From positions 124,001-188,000 of the forward strand of contig DDLX01000018.1 of NCBI GenBank assembly GCA_002340355.1: a stretch of 64,000 nt of DNA. The letters are read 5' to 3'. Made by a program: the position numbers and the translations under genes. Shown here piece by piece: positions 35,501 through 43,657 of the stretch. A model generated the notes under the pieces. It did no database searches and was not told where the DNA came from. It saw nothing but the letters and a program-made list of their open reading frames with translations. This stretch comes from Cytophagales bacterium UBA2561 (GTDB lineage: Bacteria > Bacteroidota > Bacteroidia > Cytophagales > Thermoflexibacteraceae). Within the stretch, counting starts at the first letter, position 1, and every line of letters begins with the position of its first letter.

Positions 35501-36107
35501 CGGGTACTTTAACTTCCTTGATATCAGGGGAGATATTTTCATAACCTACAAAAGTATCCAGCTTTCGAGGAACTCCAAGAGTCTGAATTTGACGCGTTTT
35601 AGTTCTGGAATTATCACTACTTCGGGTACCTCTTCCTGAATGACAGCAGTCCATAATGACCACAAAATGAGGATTATTTTGAGCTACTTCCGAAATCAAC
35701 ACAGCTAACTCTTTGTCTGCAAGGTCATTACCATTTTTATGCTTAGGGTCTCGACTATCATAACAAACAATAGATTGATTTTTCCCATTAGGTTCTAAAT
35801 ACCGAAATTGAGGCGGACAAACTTCCTCAGCACCGTGTCCACAATAATAGAAAAGTGCCACATCATCCTTTTGTGCTTTGCCCAAATGCAAACGAAACGC
35901 CTCAACAATATTCGATTTGGTGGCTTGCTCATCAAATAAAGTTTTTAATTCTAATTGAATTTCGGAGTCATTACTGTTTCCTTCACACCGATGAATCAAA
36001 AATTCCTGAATAGCTTGGGCATCATTTAGACAACCTTCCAAACGATGACGAGGATTAGGATAATTATCAATCGCTACTAAAAGAGTGTATATCGTTCGTT
36101 TTTTCAT
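32517..36107 (-). CDS. Caspase-like (C14) peptidase fused to alpha/beta-hydrolase lipase
   Basis: A 1196-residue cytosolic protein (no signal peptide). The N-terminus is a caspase-fold domain: LLVAIDNYPNPRHRL, catalytic His91 in YYCGHGAE and Cys155 in IMDCCHSG, so the dyad is intact. Residues about 300-850 are beta-rich and include repeated low-complexity acidic stretches. The C-terminal 350 residues are an alpha/beta hydrolase: LLFIHGVLGE, nucleophile Ser996 in LITHSMGGLVARQF, probable Asp1144 in SPNDIAVSVES, His1174 in CDHLSYF. Such fusions link protease and lipase/esterase activities, reminiscent of regulated-death effectors. Substrates are unknown. Confidence 0.88.
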   Translation of the reverse strand: MKKRTIYTLLVAIDNYPNPRHRLEGCLNDAQAIQEFLIHRCEGNSNDSEIQLELKTLFDEQATKSNIVEAFRLHLGKAQKDDVALFYYCGHGAEEVCPPQFRYLEPNGKNQSIVCYDSRDPKHKNGNDLADKELAVLISEVAQNNPHFVVIMDCCHSGRGTRSSDNSRTKTRQIQTLGVPRKLDTFVGYENISPDIKEVKVPEGNHILFSAARSSQTAKETTCEGKQQGVFTYALLKVLREAKSPLSYGEIARRIRPIVTNLVDSQHPQIEVHTIRGEKASDTELHKKFLDGQLQPKEPFYTITYNSKLQKWTADAGAVHGLPQKVGKNSKEQISLSIYSENAPIDDLRNPEKAIAEALISEVAPEYSVINFDSKIDADEIGTVYKAKIKNLPIQKIPFWVDCSVDMTAHLLREADKKTLSYANLIAEPKGAIYKISERTSPANPNLKHYRISRPENDIPLVLDYVYDPFDDRDEIENLCNDIEQIAKWYYLKNLNNPDTSFPTSAVSLEVHRVYETDDYGTITKSEVVPMGSDFRFEQLPMDGTKEEEHEYYVDFALKIKNKSNQPLFCSLLFMSSAFGVDNSLIPIQKLNPKEEVWAWEKDVLPIGVSEASLKFGITEVTETFKLIYSTNEFDSNLYAQDDLTLPEAKFRALGKRGKRVKVGGKKTDWATFTQEITVFSLLPAQNFQRLPENRLLSEGKGIFLNQKDKKLAANIQLKSETQLSISNKNERLVNSENIIPEIFEELDSEYVKFSEGRENDLGLSILEISDIQDETVVTEENPLELDLNYEDLAENEFILPVVSDGKIVFPVGISEERPSGGTSIKIHHLPVFEDENQKERGFGKSVKMMLQKLKVENLGGEFGYPILAKVEIDEDGEDLKYLGENQAECLEIIQKEVEKIESPRILLFIHGVLGETKKMALSAQKAQFETEKGIQSIGSQYDLILTFDYESMNTSLEEVADQLAKNLRKVGVFGRNEKGRIVKKEGLILHLITHSMGGLVARQFIEKNGGNKVVDHLVMVGTPNLGSPWSRIEDLATMGLTLILSKISLATWAVSPLVLLIKQFDKKWKTLDQLNPKSDFYRGLNAEEAPNSGIPYTIIAGNTQENSRMNLPDTQRMIQQITNKISGVKSGVLDKLIFKSPNDIAVSVESILAEELWEHRKQDIHTEIVSCDHLSYFSEPEGLEALAKVIFERVN

Positions 36108-36419
36108 GTTTTTTATAAGGGATTTAGTCTATTTTGAAATAGAAAGAATTAAACTGAGAAAATCAAACTTTTGCCAAAATTCTGAACCTTATCATGTTTT
36201 TTTCACAGTACATTCCTAATCATATAAGCAAGAACAGTCAATAGTTTTTTAAAATTAAGTTGTCATCAAAATCTTGAACAAAACACGGATAAATTTGAGT
36301 TCAAGCCGTTAAAAACTTTAAAAATTCGTTTGAATTATTCCATTTTTCATAACTTGCCGTTCGTTTTAGATTTCTCACACCAATAGAATTCGTCTATCTT
36401 CCCAACACAATAATAAGGT

Positions 36420-37871
36420 ATGCAACTCAAATTTTTGGGCGCAGCGCGGCAGGTCACAGGCAGTATGTTTTTGCTTCAACTAAATGATGGTTACACAATC
36501 TTAATTGACTGTGGCTTAGATATGGAACGCCCAAAAAATGGGACTCAAAAAGATAAAACGCCTGCATCACTTTTCCCATTTGACCCCACTCAACTAGATT
36601 TGGTTTTATTGACTCACGCCCATATTGACCATTCTGGAAATATTCCTAATTTATATCGCTTAGGTTATAAAGGACAAGTCCTTTGTACAGCTCCTACTCA
36701 AGCCCTAACCGAATTATTACTCCAAGATTCGGCAAGTATTAATCGCAAAAAATTAGGAAATCTATTACGCCGAAAATTAACCAAAAAAGGACGCACTCGG
36801 AAACATATCAAGACTTCAGACTTGCGAACTCCCGAAACAGAGCATTATTATCTTGAAGCTCAGGTAACTCAAGCTATGCAAGGTTTTGTTTCTTTACGAT
36901 TCGGGGAGGCATTTCAGGTACAGGAAAATGTTAAGATTACATTTATCGAAACAGGACATTTATTGGGTGCTGCAAGTATTTTACTCGAAATTACGGAAAA
37001 CGGATCCCCAAAAAGATTTTTATTTTCAGGAGATACGGGACGAAAAAATTACCCTTTACTAATTGATCCTCAACCACTTCCAAAGGTAGATTATTTGATT
37101 TGTGAGAGCACCTATGGTAATCGAGAACATCAAGCCGATAAATCTCCTGAGGACATTATGGAACAAGTAATTTATGAAACTTGTGTTTCTATCCCTGGGC
37201 GCCTAATTATTCCTGCTTTTAGTGTTGGACGAACACAAGCCGTTTTATACACTCTTAATAAGTTATCCGTAAAGAAACGATTACCTCCTATCAAGATTTT
37301 TTCAGATAGTCCATTAGCTTTAGAAAGCACCAAAATTTATCAGAATTTTCATAATATGTTAAATTCTGAGGCTAAGGCATTTCAGGCAAAACATCATAAT
37401 TTATTTGATTTTGAGAATTTGGTATATGTCGAAAACTTGAAAAAAAGTAAAGCCATTTCTAATCATCAAGAGCCATGTATTATTATTTCGGCATCAGGGA
37501 TGATTGAGGGCGGACGTATTCAACATCATATTCGTGAAAATTTACAAAACCCCTACTGTACCATTTTCTTTACGGGATATGCTTCAGAAGGCACTCCTGG
37601 ACATGCCTTAATGAATGGAGCAACAGAGTTCCAATTGCGAAAACGTACTTATCAGGTCAAAGCTAGAGTCGTTTCTACCGACGTATTTAGTGGACACGGA
37701 GACCACAAGGATCTAATCAATTATGTCAAGCAACAATCTCCCGAACACCTCAAAAAGCTGTTTTTAATTCATGGAGAATACCAATCTATGCAAGACTTTC
37801 GAGTGGATTTGATGGAAGAAGGTTTTAAAGAGGTTTTCTTACCCGAAAAAGGGGAAGTATTTGAAGTCTAA
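36420..37871 (+). CDS. MBL-fold beta-CASP ribonuclease-like protein
   Basis: A 483-residue zinc hydrolase of the CPSF/beta-CASP group (YSH1-like). Motifs in order are LTHAHIDHSGNIP, FSGDTGRKNYPLL, ESTYGNREH, the beta-CASP insert with ILYTLNKLS region, SASGMIEGGRIQHH and VFSGHGDHKDL. Such bacterial proteins process RNA or act as exonucleases; the exact substrate here is not known. It is encoded 78 bases before rpiB. Confidence 0.92.
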   Translation: MQLKFLGAARQVTGSMFLLQLNDGYTILIDCGLDMERPKNGTQKDKTPASLFPFDPTQLDLVLLTHAHIDHSGNIPNLYRLGYKGQVLCTAPTQALTELLLQDSASINRKKLGNLLRRKLTKKGRTRKHIKTSDLRTPETEHYYLEAQVTQAMQGFVSLRFGEAFQVQENVKITFIETGHLLGAASILLEITENGSPKRFLFSGDTGRKNYPLLIDPQPLPKVDYLICESTYGNREHQADKSPEDIMEQVIYETCVSIPGRLIIPAFSVGRTQAVLYTLNKLSVKKRLPPIKIFSDSPLALESTKIYQNFHNMLNSEAKAFQAKHHNLFDFENLVYVENLKKSKAISNHQEPCIIISASGMIEGGRIQHHIRENLQNPYCTIFFTGYASEGTPGHALMNGATEFQLRKRTYQVKARVVSTDVFSGHGDHKDLINYVKQQSPEHLKKLFLIHGEYQSMQDFRVDLMEEGFKEVFLPEKGEVFEV

Positions 37872-37949
37872 AAAGTACTAGAAATTCCATTTTTATTTGC
37901 TTCTTTTGTGATACTTTATCACAATAAATATTTAGTTAAGTTTACATTT

Positions 37950-38393
37950 ATGGAATCTTCTAATACAAAATTGAAAATTGCCCTTGGTAGTGATCATGCG
38001 GGTTACAAATATAAGCAAGCTATTTTAGCGGAATTAACAGATTACGAAACTACTAATTTTGGTACAAATTCACCTGAATCAGTTGATTATCCTGATTTTG
38101 TACATCCTGTGGCTTCGGGCGTAGCTTCGGGTGAATTTGATTTTGGAATTGTAGTTTGTGGAAGTGGACAGGGCGTATCTATGACCGTCAATAAACACCC
38201 CAACGTTCGAGCGGCACTATGTTGGGACTTGCCTCTGGCTGAACTCAGTCGGCAACACAATAACGCTAATATTATCTGTTTACCTGCCCGATTCATTTCT
38301 TTAGATTTGGCAAAAGAACTTGTCGAACGATTCTTAAAAACTGATTTTGAAGGCGGAAGACACAAACGAAGAGTCAATAAAATTAATTGCTAA
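37950..38393 (+). CDS. rpiB: Ribose-5-phosphate isomerase B
   Basis: Interconverts ribose 5-phosphate and ribulose 5-phosphate in the pentose phosphate pathway. From ATG 37950 the protein has 147 residues. LGSDHAGYKYK binds the phosphate side, the catalytic Cys is in VVCGSGQGVSM, and LSRQHNNANIICLPAR holds the conserved His/Asn. It follows the beta-CASP gene in the same direction. Confidence 0.95.
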   Translation: MESSNTKLKIALGSDHAGYKYKQAILAELTDYETTNFGTNSPESVDYPDFVHPVASGVASGEFDFGIVVCGSGQGVSMTVNKHPNVRAALCWDLPLAELSRQHNNANIICLPARFISLDLAKELVERFLKTDFEGGRHKRRVNKINC

Positions 38394-38422
38394 TTACTTA
38401 TTAATCAATTTTTTAGTTATAA

Positions 38423-38487
38423 TTGTTCATGTCCTCGCAAGTGACTCTAACTTTTTGAAGGTGAGTCGTTAGTGAAGATATGAACAA
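38423..38487. repeat. 65-base imperfect palindrome after rpiB
   Basis: TTGTTCAT (38423-38430) and ATGAACAA (38480-38487) form the outer stem, GACTC (38443-38447) and GAGTC (38463-38467) the inner one. The two 25-base halves align end to end with few mismatches. It has no T-run, so it is more like a REP or structured RNA element than a terminator. It lies in a 533-base gap. Confidence 0.55.
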
Positions 38488-38606
38488 CATAAGTATTTAA
38501 GTCTATCTTCAATTTCTGATTCTGGAGGAATAGGTTTGAAATCTGGCGAATCATTATTTTTTTCTCAAATAAATATCGTATTTCGAAACATTTCTCAATG
38601 TAATTT

Positions 38607-38821
38607 CTTTTCTCTCACTCTACCCTACCAAAATTTTATTGATTTGTAAACAGTTGAATATCAATTAGGTTAAATCAAATTTGATTTTTCCATAGCGGTG
38701 GGTTTGCAAACCCACCGCTATGGAAAAATGACTTTTTAGTCCAATAAACAAAGATTATTAAATAATTTTAATACTAATATATTTTATAAATCATTTTTAG
38801 TAGGGTAGAGTACTTTTCTCT
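38607..38821. mobile_element. MITE-like element with 9 bp direct repeats (copy B)
   Basis: Direct repeats CTTTTCTCT (38607-38615 and 38813-38821) flank a 197-base segment whose ends are inverted repeats: ACTCTACCCTAC (38617-38628) and GTAGGGTAGAGT (38800-38811), extended by the similar TGATTTGTAAA and TTTATAAATCA. Near the centre is a perfect 34-base palindrome at 38690-38723 (arm CCATAGCGGTGGG, core TTTGCAAA). No coding capacity. These are the hallmarks of a non-autonomous transposable element; the mobilising family is not identified, and a 9 bp duplication fits several IS families. Confidence 0.75.
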
Positions 38822-38912
38822 ATTTCATTTTTAGCTTTTTGAAACGAAAATTTCCAAATTTATCATCTTGAAAAATAGAATTATTGTAAAAACAAACTGC
38901 TTTATTTTTTCG

Positions 38913-38920
38913 TATCTTTG
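38913..38920 (+). promoter_or_regulatory. -7 box just before the HYC_CC_PP gene
   Basis: TATCTTTG matches TAnnTTTG and ends only 6 bases before the ATG at 38927, implying a very short or absent 5' leader. Confidence 0.55.
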
Positions 38921-38926
38921 CATACG

Positions 38927-39358
38927 ATGAAACGCTGGTTTTCCATAGTACTTAATTTTATTTATTTCCTTGCTGTAACGGGTGTCGTGGTGAAGGGGCA
39001 TTATTGTTGTAACACCACAACCTTACTTATCTTTGAGGAAGTTGATAATTGTTGTATCAATCATACTATTCACAAATGTAATAGTTTAGATCAGGAATAT
39101 ACTGGAAGTCAAAAGAATTGTGAAAAAACGGATGGCTGCTGTGATGGCACATCAGAAATTAAAAAAGTAACTGACTGGCAAGCCAAGACCGATTTTTTCC
39201 AATTTTCACCCACTATTTTGACAACTAGTCATATCTGTGTTCATTGTTTCTATCCCCAAAACCTCGAAAAAAAAGCGGAAATTCCGAAGTATAGTTTTCC
39301 GCCACCACGAGGTATCCCCCTTTATAAATTGCACGGTGACTTTAGATTTTATGGTTAA
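38927..39358 (+). CDS. HYC_CC_PP family protein
   Basis: A 143-residue protein from ATG 38927 with an N-terminal membrane segment (WFSIVLNFIYFLAVTGVVV), the name-giving GHYCC motif, further Cys pairs (DNCCINH, DGCCDG), CVHCF, and SFPPPRG near the end. The family is Bacteroidota-specific, of unknown function, often beside metal-handling genes. Here it precedes an HMA protein and a TonB-dependent receptor, which supports a role in metal (probably copper) sensing or binding. Confidence 0.85.
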   Translation: MKRWFSIVLNFIYFLAVTGVVVKGHYCCNTTTLLIFEEVDNCCINHTIHKCNSLDQEYTGSQKNCEKTDGCCDGTSEIKKVTDWQAKTDFFQFSPTILTTSHICVHCFYPQNLEKKAEIPKYSFPPPRGIPLYKLHGDFRFYG

Positions 39359-39447
39359 ATAATTTAATTTCTCAGTTTAAAAAAAACTTGAGGATTCGAC
39401 TCATTTTATTCAATTATTTAATCATTTAGTAAAATCTAAAAATACCC

Positions 39448-39810
39448 ATGAAAAGTTTAGTTTATAGCTTTCTTCTTTTTTCATTCCTTTTTGTTGTTGA
39501 GGTAAATGCCCAAAGTCCTAAACCTAAAAAAGTCCAAACCATTGAATTTGAGGTTCATGGAGCTTGTGGAATGTGCAAAGACCGTATTGAATCGGCTTTA
39601 GATTACAAAGGCGTAAAATTTGCCGAATGGAACAAATCTACCCAAATGCTCAAGGTAGTTTTCAATACCAAAAAAATCCAAGAGCAAAAATTACATGAGT
39701 TAGTTGCAAAAGTTGGACATGACACCTCTAAAATCAAAGCAAAAGACGAGGTGTATAATGAATTGCCTGACTGCTGTTTATATCGGGACGAAAACGTTCA
39801 CACTCACTAA
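39448..39810 (+). CDS. Exported heavy-metal-associated (HMA) domain protein
   Basis: A 120-residue protein with a signal peptide (SFLLFSFLFVVEVNAQ) and an HMA/CopZ-like domain whose metal motif is GACGMCKDR (Cys40, Cys43). A second metal-like element, LPDCCLYRDENVHTH, sits at the end. It would bind a soft metal such as Cu(I) or Zn in the periplasm and hand it to a partner. It lies between the HYC_CC_PP gene and the TonB receptor. Confidence 0.9.
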   Translation: MKSLVYSFLLFSFLFVVEVNAQSPKPKKVQTIEFEVHGACGMCKDRIESALDYKGVKFAEWNKSTQMLKVVFNTKKIQEQKLHELVAKVGHDTSKIKAKDEVYNELPDCCLYRDENVHTH

Positions 39811-39834
39811 TTTCTTTCTAATTTATTGATTTTT

Positions 39835-39867
39835 AGTCCTATAGGATTTTAGAAATTCTATAGGGCT
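39835..39867. promoter_or_regulatory. Hairpin between the HMA gene and the TonB receptor gene
   Basis: AGTCCTATAG (39835-39844) pairs with CTATAGGGCT (39858-39867), one mismatch. No T-run follows, so it may adjust mRNA stability between the two genes or act as a weak terminator. Confidence 0.45.
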
Positions 39868-39903
39868 GGATCTTTATGCCCTCAATTTAAAAACGATAAA
39901 ATA

Positions 39904-42174
39904 ATGAACTTAAAATATATTTTTTTGATAATTGTATGCTTATTATCATTTCCTGTTTTTGCCCAAAAAAACGTTACAGGAATTGTTAGTGAAAAACATG
40001 AAGAATTACATGAAGAAACATCTGATGATGAACATTTTCATCCTTTAGTGGGTGCTAATGTGTATTGGTTAGGCACAACTACTGGTACAAGTACGGATGG
40101 GAATGGTTATTTTAAATTAAAACGAATTTCAGAATCTAATCAATTGGTTATCAGTTTTGTAGGATTTCAATCAGATACAATTACAATTGCTGAAAATCAA
40201 TCCAAAATTACGGTATTTCTTAATAGTTCTCAGATGTTGAATGGTGTAGAAGTCCTTCATGAAAAGGAAAGTACTGAAATGGATTACTTAGCCACTCAAA
40301 ATACCCAATTGATTTCAGAAGGGGAATTATTCAAAGCTGCCTGTTGTAACTTATCTGAAAGTTTTGAAACCAATGCGGCAGTAGATGTAACTTTTGCGGA
40401 TGCCATTACAGGAACTCGACAAATTCAAATGCTCGGATTAGCAGGGACTTATACCCAAATTACAACCGAAAACTTACCCAGTATTCGAGGGCTTTCATCC
40501 AATTTTGGATTGACTTTTATCCCTGGCAGTTGGATTCAATCTATCCAAGTTTCTAAGGGAGTAGGTTCGGTAGTTAATGGTTATGAATCTATTGCGGGAC
40601 AAATCAACGCCGAACTGAAGAAACCTGAGCTAGGAGATAAATTTTTCTTAAATCTCTTTGGAAATCAAGGGGGTAGAATGGAAGCTAATGCTGATTTCCG
40701 AACAAAAGTAAATGATAAGTGGCAAACTGCTTTTTTGTTACATGGAAGTGCAAGACCCTTTGAAAATGACATGAATCAAGATGGATTCTTGGATTTTCCT
40801 TTAGCTTCACAAGTCAATTTGGTAAACCGTTGGAAGTTTTCAAATAAAAGTAATGGGCATGAGGGACAATTTGGAATTAAATATCTGAATGACAATAAAT
40901 TAGGTGGACAAATTGGTTTTGAGCCTGAAGAACATAAAGGTGGAACTGATGTCTTTGGTTTAGAAATTAATACGGAAAGAGCTGAGTTTTTTGCTAAAAA
41001 TGGCTATGTTTTTTCGCCTTATAAAAGTTTGGGAATGCAGTTTTCGGCGATTACACACCAACAAGATTCCTATTTTGGAACGACAGATTATGTAGCTTCG
41101 CAAAATACTATTTATGGTAATTTAATTTATCAGTCTTTTATCCTTACGACTGCTCATAAATTCAAGACGGGACTCAGTTATTTGTTAGATGATTATCAAG
41201 AAGAATTTAATCAAAGAAATTACGACCGTACTGAATCCGTAATTGGAGGTTTCTTTGAGTATACTTTTAACCATAAACAAAAATTAAACTTTATCTTAGG
41301 ACTTCGTACCGATTATCATAATTTGTATGGTTTGTTTTTAACTCCAAGACTACATGCCCGTTATGAACTTCGAGATGGAACTGTTTTGAGAGCATCAGCA
41401 GGTCGAGGACAACGAACCGCCAATATTTTTATTGAAAATATGGCTGTTTTTGCCAGTTCTCGAACAATCGAAGTTTTAGAAGATTCAGATAAAAACCCTT
41501 ATGGCTTAAACCCTGAAATTGCTTGGAATTTTGGATTTCATTTGACGCAAGAATTTACGTTAGATTATCGTGAAGGAACAATTAATTTAGATTTTTACCG
41601 TACCGATTTCCAAAATCAAGTTGTCGTAGATTTAGATTCTAATCCCCAGAAAATCAGTTTTTATAATTTGAATGGAAATTCATATTCCAATAGTTTTCAA
41701 GCCGAAATTCAATATGAATTATTACGTAGATTCGATATAAAAATGGCATATCGTTGGTTGGATGTTCGGACAACTTATAAGGAAAATTTATTACGAAAAC
41801 CTTTGACTTCAGAACATCGAGGATTTTTAAATTTAGCGTATCGAACACGTTCTAAAACCAGTCCTTGGGAATTTGATTTAACAGTCAATGGTTTTGGTAA
41901 ACAACGGATTCCAAACACAAAATCAAATCCCGAAATTTATCAACTTGCAAAATTTTCACCTGCTTTTTCTACGATCAATTTTCAAATCTCTAAAAGTTTT
42001 AGCAAGAAATTAGATTTGTACTTTGGTGGAGAAAACATCTTTGATTATGTTCAGGAAAATCCCATTATTTCAGCCTCTGATCCTTTTGGAGATTACTTTG
42101 ATTCATCTTTAATTTATGCTCCCATTTTTGGACGAATGTTTTATGGAGGACTTCGTTGGCGAATTGGTCAGTAG
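39904..42174 (+). CDS. TonB-dependent outer-membrane receptor, metal-linked
   Basis: A 756-residue receptor: signal peptide (1-21), a carboxypeptidase-like N-terminal domain (LVGANVYWLGTTTGTSTDGN) interrupted by a His/Glu-rich loop with His32, 36, 44 and 46, a plug domain (LISEGELFKAACCNLSESF with Cys147-148, TENLPSIRGL, QVSKGVGSVVNGYESIAG), and a C-terminal beta-barrel ending in Gln. It uses energy from an ExbB/ExbD/TonB complex such as that at 19-21 kb. The His loop, Cys pair and neighbouring HMA and HYC_CC_PP genes point to a metal (copper is my guess) or its chelate as substrate. Confidence 0.88.
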   Translation: MNLKYIFLIIVCLLSFPVFAQKNVTGIVSEKHEELHEETSDDEHFHPLVGANVYWLGTTTGTSTDGNGYFKLKRISESNQLVISFVGFQSDTITIAENQSKITVFLNSSQMLNGVEVLHEKESTEMDYLATQNTQLISEGELFKAACCNLSESFETNAAVDVTFADAITGTRQIQMLGLAGTYTQITTENLPSIRGLSSNFGLTFIPGSWIQSIQVSKGVGSVVNGYESIAGQINAELKKPELGDKFFLNLFGNQGGRMEANADFRTKVNDKWQTAFLLHGSARPFENDMNQDGFLDFPLASQVNLVNRWKFSNKSNGHEGQFGIKYLNDNKLGGQIGFEPEEHKGGTDVFGLEINTERAEFFAKNGYVFSPYKSLGMQFSAITHQQDSYFGTTDYVASQNTIYGNLIYQSFILTTAHKFKTGLSYLLDDYQEEFNQRNYDRTESVIGGFFEYTFNHKQKLNFILGLRTDYHNLYGLFLTPRLHARYELRDGTVLRASAGRGQRTANIFIENMAVFASSRTIEVLEDSDKNPYGLNPEIAWNFGFHLTQEFTLDYREGTINLDFYRTDFQNQVVVDLDSNPQKISFYNLNGNSYSNSFQAEIQYELLRRFDIKMAYRWLDVRTTYKENLLRKPLTSEHRGFLNLAYRTRSKTSPWEFDLTVNGFGKQRIPNTKSNPEIYQLAKFSPAFSTINFQISKSFSKKLDLYFGGENIFDYVQENPIISASDPFGDYFDSSLIYAPIFGRMFYGGLRWRIGQ

Positions 42175-42183
42175 AAGAAGAAA

Positions 42184-42224
42184 AATATTGAGTGGTGAAA
42201 TTTTTAGTTTTATTACTCAATATT
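42184..42224. terminator. Bidirectional terminator between the receptor and protease genes
   Basis: AATATTGAGT (42184-42193) pairs with ACTCAATATT (42215-42224) between two convergent genes, with U-rich flanks. Confidence 0.65.
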
Positions 42225-42233
42225 TTCACAATT

Positions 42234-43481
42234 TTAAAGTAACAAAGTTAGCTTGAAACCAGTTTTGATAATTTTCCCATTTCGGCGCACTTTTAAGTTG
42301 ATTTTTCGCCCAGGTTTACTTTGGAGCAAAAGGGTAATTTCACCAAGTTGATAGGATATAACAGATTTTCCGTTAATGCTCAAAATTTCATCTCCTTTTT
42401 GTAATCCTGCTTGGTGGGCAGGCATATTCGGAATAATTTCGGAAATAATATAATAACGAAGTTCAGGAACGGGTGCGCTCACTTCCATACCACTCAAATT
42501 ATGATAAAATGGCTCTTTAAAATAACTACTTGGGTGTAATAACAATTTTTCGTTTCGATAATCAAAAACTAATTTGAAACGTTTCAAAATATTTGCGCCT
42601 AAATTTCCATTACGATTTGCAATGCCCTTAATTCCAACTAAAGAAAGACTATCAGGATATGCCGTATCAATATTTTCAAGCTCATAACCTGCTAATTTTA
42701 AACTATTTACTCGCCCAATTTGTCCCCAGATATTACCCACTAATCCTCGTCCTAGATAAGCCTCAATCACATGGTTAGGTACAATAATATTTTGTTGTTT
42801 ATTCTGTTCCAATAACAATGAATGACTAGCCCCTGTATCAACCAACAATTTTATATAAGCCTCATTTCCTTGAGTATCCGTCATTTCAGCACAAATGTAA
42901 GGCTTTCCTTTTTCGAGCATCATGGGCAAAACATGATATTTTTTACGGTATTTATAATGTTTAGGATCGTGTAAGGTCAATTTTTGTTTTTGGTAATCAA
43001 TCTCAACAACAAAACTTTCAAATAAATCTGCTCCAATTAATCCATTAATTTTAATGCCTAATTTGCTCGAAAGAAAAAAAACATCCTCCGATAAAACCAA
43101 GAGGTTTAGATGTTTACCCACCACATAATGCCCTATCCGAAAAGTATTATCATAAGCATGATGAGCCTCCAAATTTTTGCCTTTGCCATGTCCCTGAATC
43201 AAGTGCGTTCCTGCAAATTTGAGAGACAATTTTTGTCCATACTTTAAGTCTGTTAATAGTGTGGTTCGAACTCCTGTATCCAAGATAAAATTCATCGTAT
43301 CCGAGTCGTTAATTCGCATCGAAATAATAATTAAATTATTGGAAGTACGAAAAGGAATCGTTACAGACCTAATAGGGCGTGTAAAGTGCATCCCAAAAAT
43401 ATCCTGATTCTCAATAGGTTTGCATCCAAAAAAATTAAAAATACTGAATAAAATAAGTCCAAAGAGGGCAATATATTTCAT
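42234..43481 (-). CDS. Aspartyl protease-PDZ lipoprotein
   Basis: From ATG 43481 the protein has 415 residues and a lipoprotein signal peptide with lipobox FNFFGC. Two retropepsin-like halves carry the active-site motifs FILDTGVRTTLL and LLVDTGASHSLL, each followed by a hydrophobic Gly/Asp flap (NGLIGADLFES, IKGIANRNGNLGANIL). A C-terminal PDZ domain (AGLQKGDEILSINGKSV) follows. It is probably a surface or periplasmic protease that uses the PDZ domain for substrate selection. Position after the TonB receptor is convergent, so linkage is not implied. Confidence 0.9.
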   Translation of the reverse strand: MKYIALFGLILFSIFNFFGCKPIENQDIFGMHFTRPIRSVTIPFRTSNNLIIISMRINDSDTMNFILDTGVRTTLLTDLKYGQKLSLKFAGTHLIQGHGKGKNLEAHHAYDNTFRIGHYVVGKHLNLLVLSEDVFFLSSKLGIKINGLIGADLFESFVVEIDYQKQKLTLHDPKHYKYRKKYHVLPMMLEKGKPYICAEMTDTQGNEAYIKLLVDTGASHSLLLEQNKQQNIIVPNHVIEAYLGRGLVGNIWGQIGRVNSLKLAGYELENIDTAYPDSLSLVGIKGIANRNGNLGANILKRFKLVFDYRNEKLLLHPSSYFKEPFYHNLSGMEVSAPVPELRYYIISEIIPNMPAHQAGLQKGDEILSINGKSVISYQLGEITLLLQSKPGRKINLKVRRNGKIIKTGFKLTLLL

Positions 43482-43657
43482 TTTGTTGGGGTTTCCAATT
43501 TGCAAAAGTGTAGGAGCTAAACGCTTGGTTTTATTTTATTTAGCTCAAAAAAATAGGAAAAATAAATTATATTTTCCATAGGTTTCTTTGGCAGAAAATC
43601 GGAATTTTCACAAACTTGGTAAGCCTCTTCTATAAATTAATTTAACTAAATAATTTT

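Noticed and set aside
39811..39903. Riboswitch upstream of the TonB receptor
   Set aside because: Only a simple hairpin is present; no cobalamin or other riboswitch core was seen in this 93-base gap.
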